The notes beneath the pieces are model-generated. The model ran no database searches. It was not told the origin of the DNA and worked only from the letters and a program-made list of their open reading frames with translations. From assembly GCA_025359585.1 (NCBI GenBank), contig JANYFX010000299.1:1-7592 (forward strand): 7,592 nt of DNA, written 5' to 3'. The position numbers and the translations under genes are program-made. Below are positions 6,193 through 7,592 of this stretch, piece by piece (position 1 is the first letter of the stretch; the number at the start of each line of letters is the position of its first letter). Source of the stretch: Rhizobacter sp. GTDB lineage: Bacteria > Pseudomonadota > Gammaproteobacteria > Burkholderiales > Burkholderiaceae_C.

Positions 6193-7253
6193 AGCCGGTG
6201 GACGATCGGTCGGTACACGCCGGGGCGTTGACAATTCGCCCTTACCAGGAGTCCGACCGGGAGGCCTGGGATGCGTTCGTCTTTGCCTGCCCGCAAGCGA
6301 CGTTCTTTCACCGCGTCGGCTGGCGCGAGATTCTCGAGGGCGTGTTCAGGCACCGCACCCACTACCTGGTCGCGCGGCGCGGCGAGCAGATCGTCGGCGT
6401 GTTGCCGCTCGCCAGAGTCAAGAGCCTCCTGTTCGGCGACGCCTTGACCTCGCTGCCCTTCGCCGTCTATGGCGGCGTGGCCGTGATCGACCCCGAGGCC
6501 ACGGGTGCACTTCATCAGGCCGCGATCGTGCTCGGCCGCGAGCTCGGCGTGCAGCACCTGGAGTTGCGCAACCGTGAGACGCTCGAGTCCGCCTGGCCGC
6601 ACCAGGACATCTACGTCACCTTTCGCAAGACGCTGCTGCCGGAGGTCGAGGCCAACATGCTGGCGATCCCTCGCAAGCAGCGCGCCGTTGTTCGCAAGGG
6701 TATCCAGCGCAATCTGCGCAGCGAAATCGATGCCGATACCGACCGCTTCTTCGAGCTGTACGCCGACAACCAGCACCGCCACGGTACGCCGCCGCACTCG
6801 CGTCGTTACTTCGAGGCGCTGCGCCGCGTGTTCGGCCAAGACTGCGAGGTGCTGACGGCGGTGACCCCCGAAGGCAAGCCGGTGGCCAGCGTTCTGTCGT
6901 TCTACTTTCGCGACGAAGTGCTGCCGTACTACGCGGGTGACGTGGTCGAGGCACGTGGTCTCTCCGCAAACGACTTCAAGTACTGGGAACTGATGCGGCG
7001 TGCCTGCGAGCGCGGCATCCGGGTGTTCGACTACGGTCGCTCCAAGCTCGAAACAGGCTCGTTCGACTTCAAGAAGAACTGGGGCTTCGAGCCGGCCGCG
7101 CTGCACTACGAGTACCAGCTGTTCAGCCGCGATTCGGTGCCGCAGAACAACCCGACAAACCCGAAGTACCGCGCGGCGATCGATCTCTGGCGGCGTTTGC
7201 CGCGTGGCGTGGTCAACGCCGTCGGGCCGGTCTTGGCGCGACATCTCGGATGA
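6189..7253 (+). CDS. FemAB-like double-GNAT protein, XrtA/PEP-CTERM system-associated
   Basis: A 354-residue soluble protein resembling FemA/FemB/FemX aminoacyl transferases, of the PEP-CTERM-associated group (TIGR03019). Family relatives outside this group add amino acids from tRNA to peptidoglycan precursors; here the donor and acceptor are unknown, and a polymer or lipid-linked sugar acceptor is only a guess. The first GNAT-like half opens with LTIRPYQESDREAWDAFV (14-31) and FFHRVGWREIL (about 40-50). A basic IPRKQRAVVRKG segment begins at I160. The second half contains FYFRDEVLPYYAGD and the family-typical DYGRSKLETGSFDFKKNWGF starting at D281. The GTG at 6189 is chosen because it overlaps the deacetylase stop in GTGA; a second in-frame GTG at 6198 or TTG at 6228 is possible since no strong Shine-Dalgarno sequence fixes the start. 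No signal peptide or membrane helix is visible. Confidence 0.88.
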   Translation: MKPVDDRSVHAGALTIRPYQESDREAWDAFVFACPQATFFHRVGWREILEGVFRHRTHYLVARRGEQIVGVLPLARVKSLLFGDALTSLPFAVYGGVAVIDPEATGALHQAAIVLGRELGVQHLELRNRETLESAWPHQDIYVTFRKTLLPEVEANMLAIPRKQRAVVRKGIQRNLRSEIDADTDRFFELYADNQHRHGTPPHSRRYFEALRRVFGQDCEVLTAVTPEGKPVASVLSFYFRDEVLPYYAGDVVEARGLSANDFKYWELMRRACERGIRVFDYGRSKLETGSFDFKKNWGFEPAALHYEYQLFSRDSVPQNNPTNPKYRAAIDLWRRLPRGVVNAVGPVLARHLG

Positions 7254-7260
7254 GCGCAGC

Positions 7261-7592
7261 GTGACAAAAGATCACCGTCCGCTCATCGCTCACGTGTTGC
7301 ACCGCTTCGACACGGGTGGGCTCGAAAACGGTGTCGTCAACCTGATCAACCGCATGCCGGCCGAGCGCTTTCGGCACGCCGTGATCGCACTGACCGAGAT
7401 CACCGAATTCAGCCACCGCATCCAGCGCGACGACGTGCAGCTGATTGCGCTGAACAAGCCACCTGGCCAGGGCTTGTGGATGTTTCCCCGGGTGCGCGCG
7501 CTGCTGCACGACCTGCAGCCGGCCATCGTGCACACCCGCAACCTCGGCGCGCTCGAGATGGCCGTGCCCGCGGCCTGGGCCGGCGTGCCGGT
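7261..7592 (+). CDS. Glycosyltransferase, PEP-CTERM/XrtA-associated (TIGR03088 type), 3' truncated
   Basis: The first 110 residues of a probable GT4-family glycosyltransferase expected to add a sugar to the growing EPS repeat unit in the cytoplasm. The N-terminal Rossmann half shows HVLHRFDTGGLENGVVNLIN (H11-N30), with the GGLE motif characteristic of this group, then MPAERFRHAVIALTE and, at H91, the VHTRNLGALE motif typical of the donor/acceptor cleft of GT4 enzymes. The catalytic and nucleotide-binding C-terminal half lies beyond the right edge. The GTG at 7261 follows the FemAB-like stop by 7 bases, with GGATGAG just upstream as a plausible ribosome binding site. The ATG at 7250 is in another frame and stops after four codons, so it is not the start. 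Donor sugar and linkage cannot be told. Confidence 0.88.
   Translation, partial: MTKDHRPLIAHVLHRFDTGGLENGVVNLINRMPAERFRHAVIALTEITEFSHRIQRDDVQLIALNKPPGQGLWMFPRVRALLHDLQPAIVHTRNLGALEMAVPAAWAGVP

Noticed and set aside
6093..7244. 383-codon open frame on the - strand
   Set aside because: Antisense of the FemAB-like gene; composition is typical of a shadow frame, with no motif and no plausible start context.
7250..7264. ATG overlapping the FemAB-like stop as the glycosyltransferase start
   Set aside because: That frame reads only four codons before a TGA; the glycosyltransferase sequence is in the frame of the GTG at 7261.

Overview
The window is a 7.6 kb piece of one exopolysaccharide (EPS) biosynthesis operon, all on the + strand. 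It belongs to the type that accompanies exosortase A and PEP-CTERM proteins (the XrtA/EpsH1 locus). The DNA is GC-rich with strong G/C third-position bias. The gene set and protein wording fit a Gram-negative proteobacterium, most likely a betaproteobacterium of the order Burkholderiales (Leptothrix/Rubrivivax/Methylibium-like). That placement is inferred from family resemblance; no rRNA or other phylogenetic marker is present.

Layout, left to right: (1) a Wzz/GNVR-type chain-length determinant, cut by the left edge (2-1498); (2) a stand-alone BY-type tyrosine autokinase with a C-terminal tyrosine tail, starting at a TTG (1508-2500); (3) an outer-membrane beta-barrel protein of the PEP-CTERM-associated TIGR03016 type, overlapping the kinase by 23 bases (2478-4091); (4) a 77-base gap with a small inverted repeat, the only sizeable non-coding stretch; (5) a non-hydrolysing UDP-GlcNAc 2-epimerase, wecB (4169-5338); (6) a NodB/DUF3473 polysaccharide deacetylase (5335-6192); (7) a FemAB-like double-GNAT protein (6189-7253); (8) the start of a GT4-type glycosyltransferase of the TIGR03088 type, cut by the right edge (7261-7592).

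The genes fit one pathway. The epimerase supplies UDP-ManNAc. The glycosyltransferase helps build the repeat unit. The chain-length protein and separate tyrosine kinase together replace a single Wzc and control polymer length and export. The barrel probably acts in the outer membrane. The deacetylase and FemAB-like protein probably modify the polymer or a carrier-linked intermediate. Junctions are tight (gaps of 9 and 7 bases, overlaps of 23, 4 and 4 bases), which suggests co-transcription and translational coupling. No promoter, terminator, RNA gene, mobile element, CRISPR array or PEP-CTERM substrate was seen.

I see no wholly new system. The points most worth a second look are the absence of the ExeA/GspA-like ATPase usually found between the barrel and the deacetylase, the kinase tyrosine tail sharing bases with the barrel start, the third transmembrane helix at the end of the chain-length protein, and the unknown substrate of the FemAB-like protein.
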